Shown here piece by piece: positions 55,308 to 64,000 of a DNA stretch of 64,000 bases. Every line of letters starts with the position of its first letter. Position 1 is the stretch's first letter. This stretch comes from Didymella arachidicola (lineage: Eukaryota; Ascomycota; Dothideomycetes; Pleosporales; Didymellaceae). The stretch spans positions 2,914,001-2,978,000 of the forward strand of contig CM049986.1 of assembly GCA_016630955.3 (NCBI GenBank), given 5' to 3'. The position numbers and the translations under genes are program-made. The notes beneath the pieces are model-generated. The model was not told the origin of the DNA. It saw only the letters and a list, made by a program, of their open reading frames with translations, and made no database searches.

Positions 55308-57086
55308 TCAAGCCGGAGTCTTGCCTGCACCCCTTTGTCGTACATACTGCTCGTGACCGTATCTCAGTGCCGCTAGTACAAGTGCAATTGCCAACAATCC
55401 GCTATTCAGACCAAATGCTCGTCGGTAACGTGGTTGATCGTCAGCTTGGAAAAGCTGTGCTCCATAGATGGCCGCGATATTCGCGCTCATGATAATCCTT
55501 TGCATTTGTCAGCTGCAGTTGAAATTGGCCTGTGCAGGATTACTTACATGGCCATTGCTAAAGACCTCTCCTCCGAATCGCGGCACGCAAGCGACATCCA
55601 TGCAATGTTGAGTGGATGCGGTAGATTGGCGAAAGTCTGGGTCCAGACAACGCCGAAGTAACGCACCCCTCGATTGTCGATTTCCGTAAAGACGCGGTTT
55701 AGAATGTAACCAAGCATATGCATGCTGATGCCCAACATGACTGTCTCGCCACGTTTGTCACTAAAAGATGTCAGCTCAAAGCTGGATGCGAGCAAAACAA
55801 TTGACCCACAAACGATCTGAGACGTAGCTCAAAGCGTAAGACATGGGCACCTGGAGGAATAGGCCCACAGATGCTAGCGCGTTGCTTGTCAGCTTTTCGA
55901 AACCAAAGCTACGAATTATACTTGGGCCATAGGTATCGAAGCCGCGGAACGGGCCGTTATTGAAGAATGTGATCAAAACGTGAACCCATATACGCCAGTT
56001 GCTGAACTACCTGAAAGTAAGTCGATGCTGACTTAAGCTTTGGAAACTCTCACGTACCGCTTTTCGGAAGGCATCTAGCCCGATGTGTTGCTTCCTGTGA
56101 GACTTGATCGGGTCGTCGATTCTGACTCGACTTCGAAGGATATGTAGTTCTCGTTCAGTAAAGAAGCTGAATCGCGGTAGAAACAAGCTGTGAGGGTTTT
56201 CAATTGAATCGGGAAGCCAAAAGCCCATAGATATGCCACTTAAGATCGTGAAGCCTCCCATGATGACGAAAAGCCAGAACCAACCAGGGTAGCCGGCTAC
56301 ACCCTTCATGTGAAGAATGCCTTGAAACGATTAGCTGTTGGTACATCATATGGTCGTCAATCTAGCGTACCGTATGCAATAAGCTTTGCAGAGGCTTGTC
56401 CGAGCTGGTTGCCGAAGAAAAATATCATAGTTCGTTTAGCTGTCTCTTGACGGGTGTACCACGTTGAGAGCGTCCACAATCCTCCTGGGATGTAGCCCGA
56501 CTCGGTCATACCGAGAAGAAATCGTGTGGCAAGATAGCTTGAGTAATTTCTCTGCCATGCTTGAAAGGCGCTCACCAGTCCGAACAGGAATAATTGAAGT
56601 GTGAGCCATTTACCGGGCCCGACCTATGGAGTGCGTCAGCGGACCCAGCTCAGAACCAGCGGACAAACACTCACCTTGTAGAGAATCATGTTCGAAGGTA
56701 TCTCAAAGATGACGATACCGAGTGAAAGTAGTTGTTGTCCGACATTGAATTGAAACTGGGTGATGCCCACGTCTTCCATGAACGTGTCTGTGATTGCATT
56801 TGCAATGTTACCCCGGTCCAATTCTATCCATCATCAGCGTTGCTATCGAGCGCCTTTTCGCGACTCACGCAAGCAAAAAAACCCTAGGGTTAGGAGCGGT
56901 AATAGGACCAGATCAAGCCTATGAGGGTGAGACGGGAACGAAGGACGCGGTGCAGTCGTCTCACTTCAATTTAGCTCTCTTCTCTTCATCCGGCATCCAG
57001 TCACTTTGTAACAAGGTGTTCTTTCCATCGAATGCAAGCTTAATGCCGTCTTCGGCATGGCCATCGGTGTGAATAGTTGCTGGCAT
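55308..57086 (-). CDS. MFS transporter, Dal5-like anion:cation symporter family
   Basis: Eight exons fit with no frame break: 57086-56965, 56918-56869, 56823-56675, 56623-56371, 56320-56058, 56006-55810, 55760-55548 and 55497-55308 (478 residues). All seven introns are 45-51 bp. The first helix LVLLPLLTLGFF is followed by the family signature LDRGNIANA. Later come ATRFLLGMTESGYIPGG, GWFWLFVIMGG, WVHVLITFFNNGPFRGFDTYGPSII and a C-terminal LNSGLLAIALVLAALRYGHEQY. The family takes up organic anions such as allantoate, nicotinate, pantothenate and other carboxylates. The substrate cannot be told from sequence. Intron 6 has a GTGGGT donor. The gene is divergent from the hydrolase at 57846. Confidence 0.92.
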
Positions 57087-57845
57087 GTTGGAACTGGTTG
57101 CCTAAGGTAGAGGTAGATGAGGCAAATTGTGTCCGCCAGAAACGATCACCAGATTCTATGTGACTGATGAATATTATTTCTACTCAAAATGCATGACTTC
57201 TGGTCATGCAGAATCAGCAGATACTAAGCATTGACGAGATCCGTGATTAACATTGCGCAATCACAAGGCTGTCTTCAGTCGTGGAACTGCGGAGCTTGGA
57301 GCAAGGCAAAAGAGCGCCAGAGGAAGCCACCCGGCAGGGGTTGATCGTTCGCTAAGATGCTGTTCCATCTGAATCGCCGCATGGATCACTTCTTCAAGAG
57401 CCTGACTGTCTTATGCTCGCTGATTGCTGCGGCCTAGAGCTGAACTGACATAAACCCTCGCAGACTGGCAAGTTGTTGAAAAGAACGAGCCTCTCAATGG
57501 GCTGTCATCAAGTTAAGGTGGGAGCGGATCGCTCTGAGCTCCAGATGGGTTCGAGGAAGGTTTGACGGGTTCTACAGACGGAGAGTGGAGCTCGGTTCTA
57601 GTATAGCGCACGCTTACGCGAAAAAGGCGCGCTAGAACGCGCTAACTTCCTTCTAGCGCGAAGGGACATGTGGGCCGCTGCGAGCACGTCAGTCGTCTCC
57701 TCACAAACGCAATTGCATGATAGAATTGATATGCCTTGTATGAGTGCCTCCCAGGCATGAGCCGAGGAAAGTTCACTCCAGGGTTGGGCATCGTCTTCCA
57801 TCGCCTCCAGACACTCAACCTGACCCAACCGGCAGCATCACCATC
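57087..57845. promoter_or_regulatory. Divergent promoter region of transporter and hydrolase
   Basis: A 759-bp region shared by two genes that may work together. It contains the perfect inverted repeat listed separately. No other clear box was found. Confidence 0.5.
57628..57660. promoter_or_regulatory. Inverted repeat CGCGCTAGAA...TTCTAGCGCG
   Basis: Ten-base perfect arms at 57628-57637 and 57651-57660, separated by 13 bp that hold another CGCGCTA. It lies about 190 bp before the start codon at 57846. It could be a binding site for a dimeric regulator or simply form a hairpin. Confidence 0.4.
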
Positions 57846-60296
57846 ATGAAAACTTTATCTGAAGAAGAACTCGGAACGATCATAGGATCCTACTACGCTC
57901 CGAAAGATCTTTATCAATATACCAAAAGCCTACCTTTTCTTGGGAGCCTCCAATGCAATGTCACCACATTGACAGCCGGGCAATGGACGGAGGTCATCAT
58001 CAAATACACTGTAGGAGCAAGCGGGCTCGCAGATGGTGCTTGGATCAAGGGAACATTTAAGTTCTACTCAGATTGGGCCCTCTTCCAGACCTCGAATCCC
58101 AAGCAGAATAATTATGTATCAGCCGAGTACACCCCAGGGCCACTGAAGCCTGGCCAAACCCCCGCAACAGTACAGTCCCTGGCGGTTCGTTTCGATCAGA
58201 AAGGACACGAAAGACCTTTCCAGAAAGCCGTCATCATTGATATTGTAGACGGATATCTCAACCCAGGCGACCAGATTACAGTTCGCCTTGGCGATCGTAG
58301 ATGGGGTGCGAAAGGCACGCGCGTGCAAACTTTCGTTGAAGACGAGTTCTTGATGAGATGGTACATCGATCCCGTTGGAACATCTAGATTCGCTCCCATC
58401 AAGCCCGACATCGCAATACCAATACTACCTGGTCTTCCTGTCAGCGTCAAGGCAGTTACCCCACGCGTTGTACACCCTGGCACAGTTCTCGATGTACATC
58501 TGCACACCGAGGATCACTGGGGAAATGCGACACTGAATCTCGCCGGTCATATAGCACGGGTGGTACTGGTAAAGGACGACACTTCCGAAGTAATTTGGAA
58601 TAAGGAACTGCCTCTCAGTCCTACTGGATGGACAATCGCGAAGACCTCGACCGTATTACCCGAGGCAGGCGATTACACCCTGACCACGAGCGTCATTGAT
58701 CCTGCAGGCTCCGTTCTTGCTACTGAACTGCAAAGTATTTCGTCTGATGCATCTCTCCCTGTTTGGCGACCTCTCTTCGCGGACTTACACGTACATTCCG
58801 ATGATACTGTTGGCACGAACTCAACAACGTACAATTTCTCTTACGCTCAGCAAATCGCCGGCCTCGACATTGTAGGCTACACAGCGAATGACTTCAACAT
58901 CACCAAGCAACGTTGGGATGCCACGCTCGATATCATCAGGAAAATCAATAACGATGGCGACTTTGTAGTCTTTCCTGGGACCGAATGGTGCGGCAATTCG
59001 GCTGCGGGAGGTGATTACAACGTTGTTTTTCTCGATGATCCGACTATGAGTGAGCCCGAGTTTCCCTTCGACAAACATGGTAATGTTGCGCGAAGCTTCG
59101 AGTGGAATGAACATGGACCAGCAGAGCTCCTACCAGGCGCTTGGCCACTGGACGAGGTGTATGCCACGTATGCCCATGCGCCGGAGAAGCACCTGCTCAT
59201 TCCTCATGTTGGCGGCCGTCGCTGCAATCTGGCCTGGCATCATCCTAAGCTCGAACGACTGCTTGAGATTGGTAGCGCTTGGGGCTTGTTTGAGTGGCTC
59301 CTGAGAGACGCCGTGAAGCGGGGCTGGAAGCTTGGCGTGTGCGCAAACTCGGATGAGCATCGAGGACGATGCGGCGGTGGTGTGCCAGGAACCGCCGTCT
59401 TTGGCACAAAAGGAGGCTTGACGGGTGTACTTTCTCCAGCACTGCATTGGAAAGACGTGGGGTTTGCACTTCGAGCCCGCAGGACCTTTGCGACGACAGG
59501 CGAGCGGCTCGTAGGTCTTATCAGCACCCGAGATGGCACTGTGCTTCAAGGCGATGAGACTACGGTCTCCGTGAAGGAAAAGTTGCCCCTTAAGTACACA
59601 TTTTTTGGCAACGCGGGCTTCTCTACAGTCGAGGCTTGGGATGCCAGCGGCGTTGTCTATACACGAGATCTGCAGCAAGAGGCCAGTGCATCTGCAAAGA
59701 ACTCGACATCAACGAAACTCCGCATCGAATGGGGCGGAGCGCGACTCTACGATCGCTACAAGGAGGCAATTTGGCATGGCTCGATTCTCATCCCCGGAAC
59801 TAAGATCTCACACATTGTACCGTTCGGCGGTGTTTCCGTAAATCCCGAAGATGAGATTACGATCAGATCTGTTGATCACATAGCGTTCAGCACACGCACT
59901 TCCGGCGATTTTGACGGCGTTGATGTCATTTTCGAAGCCGACTCTGAGCTACCACGCGAAGTCAGTGTCACGGGCACGCTCGATGGGTACGTCAAAGTTG
60001 GAGACGCAGTTGCAGGAAATCCACATAAACCACAACCTTCATTCCGCCTGACCGCCACATCCGACGAGCTGCAAGAACAAGGCGGAAAGCAGGTAACCAT
60101 CCGTGGTGGTGCAGACCTTTACGTACGCGCGGAAACCCTGCTAGACGTACATCTGCCGCATAGAGTCGAAGGTGAGATCGATATCCCAAGCAGCGCACAC
60201 AATCCAGGAGAGCAGAGAGCTGTATACTTTGTGGGGAGGGAATGGAATGGCGGCAAAGTGATCACTAGCCCTATCTTCATTGGTTACACATCGTAG
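57846..60296 (+). CDS. Large single-exon hydrolase-like protein with a PHP/DUF3604-type metal domain
   Basis: 816 residues from the ATG at 57846. A longer frame upstream starts without a good context. The N-terminal half is beta-rich with Ig-like features. A PHP-like domain then starts near residue 314 with FADLHVHSDDTVG, whose HxH is the usual first metal site. It continues with IVGYTANDF, FPGTEWCGN, LLIPHVGGRRCNLAWHHP and GVCANSDEHRG, all rich in His and Asp at metal-site positions. This resembles the DUF3604 group, common in bacteria, whose substrates are mostly unknown. There is no signal peptide and no intron, unlike its neighbours. Next to a Dal5-like permease it may degrade an imported compound, but that is inference. 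Confidence 0.72.
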   Translation: MKTLSEEELGTIIGSYYAPKDLYQYTKSLPFLGSLQCNVTTLTAGQWTEVIIKYTVGASGLADGAWIKGTFKFYSDWALFQTSNPKQNNYVSAEYTPGPLKPGQTPATVQSLAVRFDQKGHERPFQKAVIIDIVDGYLNPGDQITVRLGDRRWGAKGTRVQTFVEDEFLMRWYIDPVGTSRFAPIKPDIAIPILPGLPVSVKAVTPRVVHPGTVLDVHLHTEDHWGNATLNLAGHIARVVLVKDDTSEVIWNKELPLSPTGWTIAKTSTVLPEAGDYTLTTSVIDPAGSVLATELQSISSDASLPVWRPLFADLHVHSDDTVGTNSTTYNFSYAQQIAGLDIVGYTANDFNITKQRWDATLDIIRKINNDGDFVVFPGTEWCGNSAAGGDYNVVFLDDPTMSEPEFPFDKHGNVARSFEWNEHGPAELLPGAWPLDEVYATYAHAPEKHLLIPHVGGRRCNLAWHHPKLERLLEIGSAWGLFEWLLRDAVKRGWKLGVCANSDEHRGRCGGGVPGTAVFGTKGGLTGVLSPALHWKDVGFALRARRTFATTGERLVGLISTRDGTVLQGDETTVSVKEKLPLKYTFFGNAGFSTVEAWDASGVVYTRDLQQEASASAKNSTSTKLRIEWGGARLYDRYKEAIWHGSILIPGTKISHIVPFGGVSVNPEDEITIRSVDHIAFSTRTSGDFDGVDVIFEADSELPREVSVTGTLDGYVKVGDAVAGNPHKPQPSFRLTATSDELQEQGGKQVTIRGGADLYVRAETLLDVHLPHRVEGEIDIPSSAHNPGEQRAVYFVGREWNGGKVITSPIFIGYTS

Positions 60297-60424
60297 CTCC
60301 AAATAGAAGCCTAATCTCTATCGATACTACACTAGCACGAGGTGACGTGTACATGTGGTCTACAATGTGAGAGCGAATGAATTGGCAAGTCTATGTCATA
60401 AGAGAACAGATCGGATCCTGGATT

Positions 60425-60631
60425 CTAATACGGACATCCGGATATGTGAGGCTGCAGCATAAGAACTGGCTGTTGTTCAGCCTGCTTAGCAGTCTGCTGG
60501 CAAAACTCCTCATCCAGCAACAGAAGGTCTGGTTGTTGTAAAGCCTGCTCAGCAGCCTGCTTAGCGACCTGCTGGCAAATCGCATGATCGTGCAGCGCCT
60601 CACCCAAAGCCAACAGCCACTCGTTCTTCAA
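60425..60631 (-). other. Short Gln/Ala-rich open frame with an internal repeat
   Basis: The minus strand reads HAICQQVAKQAAEQALQQ and then FCQQTAKQAEQQ, two versions of one repeat about 30 codons apart. No ATG with clear context, no family recognised. It may be a decayed gene fragment or chance. Confidence 0.25.
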
Positions 60632-60719
60632 GACGAGGAGATACCCGGGCTCGAATTGCCACCCGGGCTCGAACTTGAAGCTCGTAATGACTTCTCGTTT
60701 GCCAAATGTGACTTAACGC

Positions 60720-62509
60720 ATGTATGCCTCAAACATTGCGCGACGAGCCGCAATCCGTTGGATCATGGGACCCTCGATCAACACCAGTGGCGCAACCTCA
60801 AGAGCCGCTTTCCACAAGGACCAGCCTCTCTGCACACAGCTTCTGAACACAATCACTGCAGCTATCCCACTCCAGATACTGCCATCGAAGATAACGGGAG
60901 CTGGTGCTGGCTTGTTCACCGCGAAGGATGTGGACTGTGGGGAAAAGATATTCCGATCGGGTCCAGTAATCAACTGCGTCGAGGATGGAATGCAGAACAT
61001 TGTATGTGACAACTGCTACGCTTACAAAGAAAGCAAAATCCATCTAAGTGGCCGCTTTCGTGCTGCCGAGGACCCCAAGCTGGAGATGAAGGCTTGCAGT
61101 GGGTGCAAAGTCTGCTACTACTGTTCCAAGGTAATGAGTTGACTGACCCAGTCTGCCCTCATCCTACATCACAATTCATGAATGCGAATTAAACCTTGTA
61201 CTGACTGCTCGCTAGACTTGCCAAAAGAAAGCCTGGAAACGATATCACAAACTTGAGTGCGCGATGTTCTCCGAGGTGCCTAATATGTACGCCCGTACCC
61301 GAGCACTGTATCGACTCCTTAATATGGACAAACATCAGCTGCTATCGCATGAACAACGGCTCGGGTTGTACGGATTGCAACCTCACACTGAAGAGCATCT
61401 TTCTAGCACAAATTCGGCAACAATCATAGGCGCCTCTGAGTCAGCTAGGCCTCGTACAGGCACTGATCTCAGCTTTGACAGGGTTCTCACATTATTCTGC
61501 CAAGTACGTACGATAAGAAAAAATCGAACGCTCTTACTAAATGTCTAGATACTTACCAACTCTCTCTGTATTTATCAAGCAGAAGGTCGAATGCTTGGGA
61601 CAAGCTTAGACATCGTCGCGTCACTCATGAACCATTCCTGCAATCCAACGGCGTTTGTTGTGTTCGAAGGAAGTTCGCTTTGCGTCCGCTCTATGTGAAA
61701 GTTACCAGCCGGCGAAGAGGTCACTCAATGCTATACAGATGTGGACATGGATGTCTTGACACGACGACAGGTGTTGAAATCAGAATACTTCTTCAACTGT
61801 TGCTGTGAGTGCATAGTGCTGAAGACTTGATCATGATGCTAATTTGTTTAGGCGAAAGGTGTGAGAAGCAGATGCAAACGTACGAGGAGAGATTCCAGGC
61901 ATGATCGAACAGATTAAGCAGAGTCAACAGCAGCTGATAGAGCTTACAAATGAGGCGATCCGCCTCGAGGATGTCGACAGTCTCGACGTCGATGCCCGGA
62001 ATATGGCGAAACATGCTTTTCCTGGCGGAGATTGGCCCGATGATCTACAACCGTGGCCCACACTGCGCATCCGTCTTGCACAGACACTCAAGGCGCGCGG
62101 CCGCTCAATGGACGCTTTAATGCAAGGCGTCAGAGGCCATTTGTCTTTAGAACGACGCACTGGACACATCTGGATCGGGCATTTATTCGATCTTTTGCAA
62201 ATCGTCTCGAGCGTTCTCGTACTATCCGAGTGGAACACGCCTTGTGAAAACCCCATAAGTCCCACCAAAGCGCAGTTGTGGGACATCCTCCATGGGTATC
62301 TGCATGAACTTACTCTTGGTGCGACCAAGATTTTTGGGGCCAAGGCAGAGTATACACAAGCAATTCAAACCTGGTATTCCGACTGTATGAGGTGTGCCGA
62401 TGCGCCTCATGATGAAACCCGTGCTTTTGCACGACGCTTCAAGAAGGTGCAATCAAACTTTCTTCTTTGGGCCGGGGTAGACGAGAATAGGGGCGTAGTT
62501 CTGGCCTAA
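60720..62509 (+). pseudogene. SET and MYND-type protein (SMYD-like), broken by a TGA and a frameshift
   Basis: Exons 60720-61130, 61216-61503, 61549-61804 and from 61852 can be joined across normal introns. GAGLFTAKDVDCGEKIF is the N-terminal SET half. A MYND finger follows, split by intron 1: CDNCYAYKE, CSGCKVCYYCSK and TCQKKAWKRYHKLEC. The SET core has LMNHSCNPTAFVVF and then PAGEEVTQCYTDV, with a TGA at 61696-61698 between them where Arg (CGA) is likely in the ancestor. FNCCCERC, the post-SET Cys cluster, follows. Near 61890 the frame shifts by one base and the C-terminal helical part runs to 62509. SMYD-like proteins methylate lysines on histones or other proteins. With two lesions this copy is probably dead, unless they are sequence errors. 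Confidence 0.75.
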
Positions 62510-62888
62510 CAAAGCAAGAGTGTAAGAAGCGGCGCTTTTGTGATGGTCAAGGCTTTAGTTTGGTGAGCTAGAGCCCAATGGGTAAGGATTATGCTTTCGG
62601 ATTCCAGTTCGTGCACTTTGTTCTCAGCGTACAGTCGCTTGAGGAGGTATTTCCCAAAAGAGACTTAGCGCATATTCTGTCGCTGGCGTACTTCTAGAAG
62701 CTTCCTTTACGCGAGGGGACTCGGAGGGATGGCTTAAGCTTCTCGTCCCACCCACGTGACTTCGTGCTCACCGTCTGACGCGTGATGAAAAGAACGCGTC
62801 TCCTCCCCGCATAAGCTAAATCCGCACTTGCGTCTTGTGTCTCAGGCCTGACTTTCGCATTAGCACTTCTCAACGACAAGACGATAAG

Positions 62889-63313
62889 ATGGCTTATCAT
62901 ACCATTCCAGCAGGTGACTTCTTCACCTACAGTCCCGAGATACGCATATGCCAAAACCCCGCCGTAGAAGATGCCGTAAGAGAGGTCACGATATGGATCG
63001 AGCAACAAGCTGAGAAAGGTGGACGAATGAACTGTCAGCTGCATCCAAGTTCTGACGAGGAGAGAGGCGGGCACTTGGCCCGTCTCACAGGAGTCAAGAA
63101 GATGCACGCTATGCTGCTTGAGTTGAGGGACAAGACCGACTACGAACTCATTTATCATAAGATGGTAAGTCCCTGCTCATGTCAATACGCGGAGGAGCGG
63201 AATTCACTAAGATATGATTGTAGAAGAAGTCATGGCAGGTTTTGGATGACGAGCATCCATGTGGCATGCTTGCATTCAGCGATAAGTGGTGGATGATGTC
63301 CTGGGATAACTGA
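62889..63313 (+). CDS. Orphan small protein, 121 residues, two exons
   Basis: Exons 62889-63164 and 63224-63313 are joined across a 59-bp intron (GTAAGT...TTGTAG). The protein is hydrophilic and has no signal peptide or membrane span. It contains a His/Cys pair (CQLHPSSDEE) and ends in a Trp-rich KWWMMSWDN. No family is recognised. The clean splice signals and coherent frame support a real gene. The stop codon is only 14 bp before the TIR of pogo element P8. Confidence 0.6.
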
Positions 63314-63327
63314 TATCTTAGAAGGTA

Positions 63328-64000
63328 CCGTGTCCGTGCACTCAATGCACGCCGTCAGTCAATGCACGCGATCGCGATTTCGTCCCAACTTCGCACCCCC
63401 TATAACTCAACGCCACGATGACTATGGAAGAAGCCCTTGCAGAGCTAGATGCTCTTAACTCTAGCGAAGAAGTTTGCTACGCGACAATAGCTAAAAAGCA
63501 TAGTGTTAATCGCTCAACGTTGTCGCGCAAGCACCGAGGTGTCAGCGGGTCGCGTGCAGAGGCAGGTTTAGCACGTCGCAATCTTCAACCAGAACAGGAG
63601 GCAGAGCTTGTGACGTATCTGGAGGGATTGACAGAGCAAAAGTTACCTCCTACAAGAGAGATGGTGCAGAATTACGCGTCTGATATCGCTGGACACCCTG
63701 TCTCCGAGAGCTGGGTCACACGCTTCCTCCACCGACACCAAGATGAGCTTACATCCCAATGGAGCACTTCTATGGATCGACAACGCCACGCTGCTGACTC
63801 TAGTGATAAGTACAAGGTGTACTTTGAACAGCTAGGCAGCAAAATCAACTTCTACGAAGTGGAGCCTGAGCATACGTACAATATGGATGAGAAAGGCTTC
63901 ATGGTTGGAGCCGTTGGCAGACAGAAGAGGATCTTTAGCAGGAGGCTGTTTAAGAAGAAGCAGTTTAAGCAGATGCTGCAGGATGGTAATCGTGAATGGA
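63328..64000 (+). mobile_element. Pogo/Fot1 element P8, 5' part, same family as P1 and P6; runs off the right edge
   Basis: It starts with CCGTGTCCGTGCAC after TA (63326-63327), identical to the first bases of P1. Direct repeats of TCAATGCACGC follow inside the end. Confidence 0.9.
63418..64000 (+). CDS. Pogo-family transposase of P8, N-terminal part (partial)
   Basis: Open from the ATG at 63418 to the window edge with no lesion. It shows the psq-type HTH (YATIAKKHSVNRSTLSRKHR), ESWVTRFLHRH and the first catalytic motif YNMDEKGFMVG, and continues with RKRIFSRR as in P1. The LINE target position lies further downstream, outside the window. Confidence 0.9.
   Translation, partial: MTMEEALAELDALNSSEEVCYATIAKKHSVNRSTLSRKHRGVSGSRAEAGLARRNLQPEQEAELVTYLEGLTEQKLPPTREMVQNYASDIAGHPVSESWVTRFLHRHQDELTSQWSTSMDRQRHAADSSDKYKVYFEQLGSKINFYEVEPEHTYNMDEKGFMVGAVGRQKRIFSRRLFKKKQFKQMLQDGNREW

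Overview
The window looks like nuclear DNA of a filamentous ascomycete. Short spliced introns (about 45-70 bp), HET, UstYa and MFS families, a sterylglucosidase of fungal type, and TpG-to-TpA / CpA-to-TpA damage like that left by RIP all point this way. The mix of pogo/Fot1 elements, a Tad-like LINE and a chromodomain Gypsy element suggests a dothideomycete, possibly Pleosporales, but I cannot fix the species from sequence alone.

Layout. 1-8 kb is a transposon nest: a head-to-tail array of one LINE family (copies A, B, C, minus strand) sits inside a pogo-type transposase gene, followed by a complete second pogo element. 8-14.3 kb is gene-poor and holds a decayed UstYa-like gene and a small secreted-protein gene whose expected start codon reads ATA. 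14.3-24 kb is ordinary gene space: a secreted aspartic protease, an 85-bp minisatellite, VPS41 (HOPS complex) and a divergently transcribed mitochondrial RMND1/DUF155 protein. 24-43 kb is a second nest: four more pogo copies or pieces, an 8.2-kb Ty3/Gypsy element with a solo LTR inserted in each of its LTRs, a RIP-damaged LINE copy (D), one small secreted protein and another complete pogo element. 43-63 kb is gene space again: an ER DnaJ/TPR co-chaperone divergent from a GH5 sterylglucosidase, exportin MSN5, a decayed HET gene, a Dal5-like transporter divergent from a DUF3604/PHP-like hydrolase, a broken SET-MYND gene and a 121-residue orphan. The last 0.7 kb starts another pogo element.

Main discovery candidate. 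LINE copies C and D, about 33 kb apart and in opposite orientations, are both inserted at the same codon position of a pogo transposase gene, directly before the proline that follows the conserved ATGI motif. Both hosts belong to one pogo family, judged by shared terminal repeats. Copy C has a clear 14-bp target-site duplication (TGGCTTAAGAGGGT), and a third near-identical copy of that 14-mer separates copies A and B. The simplest reading is a LINE that targets a site within another transposon's transposase gene and can re-insert at the regenerated site, building a tandem array. Second-tier observations are the Gypsy element with inverted solo LTRs nested independently in each LTR, its antisense Zn2Cys6-like ORF, and a repeated Cys/His motif in its Gag tail.

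Exon structures were worked out by eye from GT/AG signals and reading-frame continuity. Protein family names come from recognised motifs, not from database searches.
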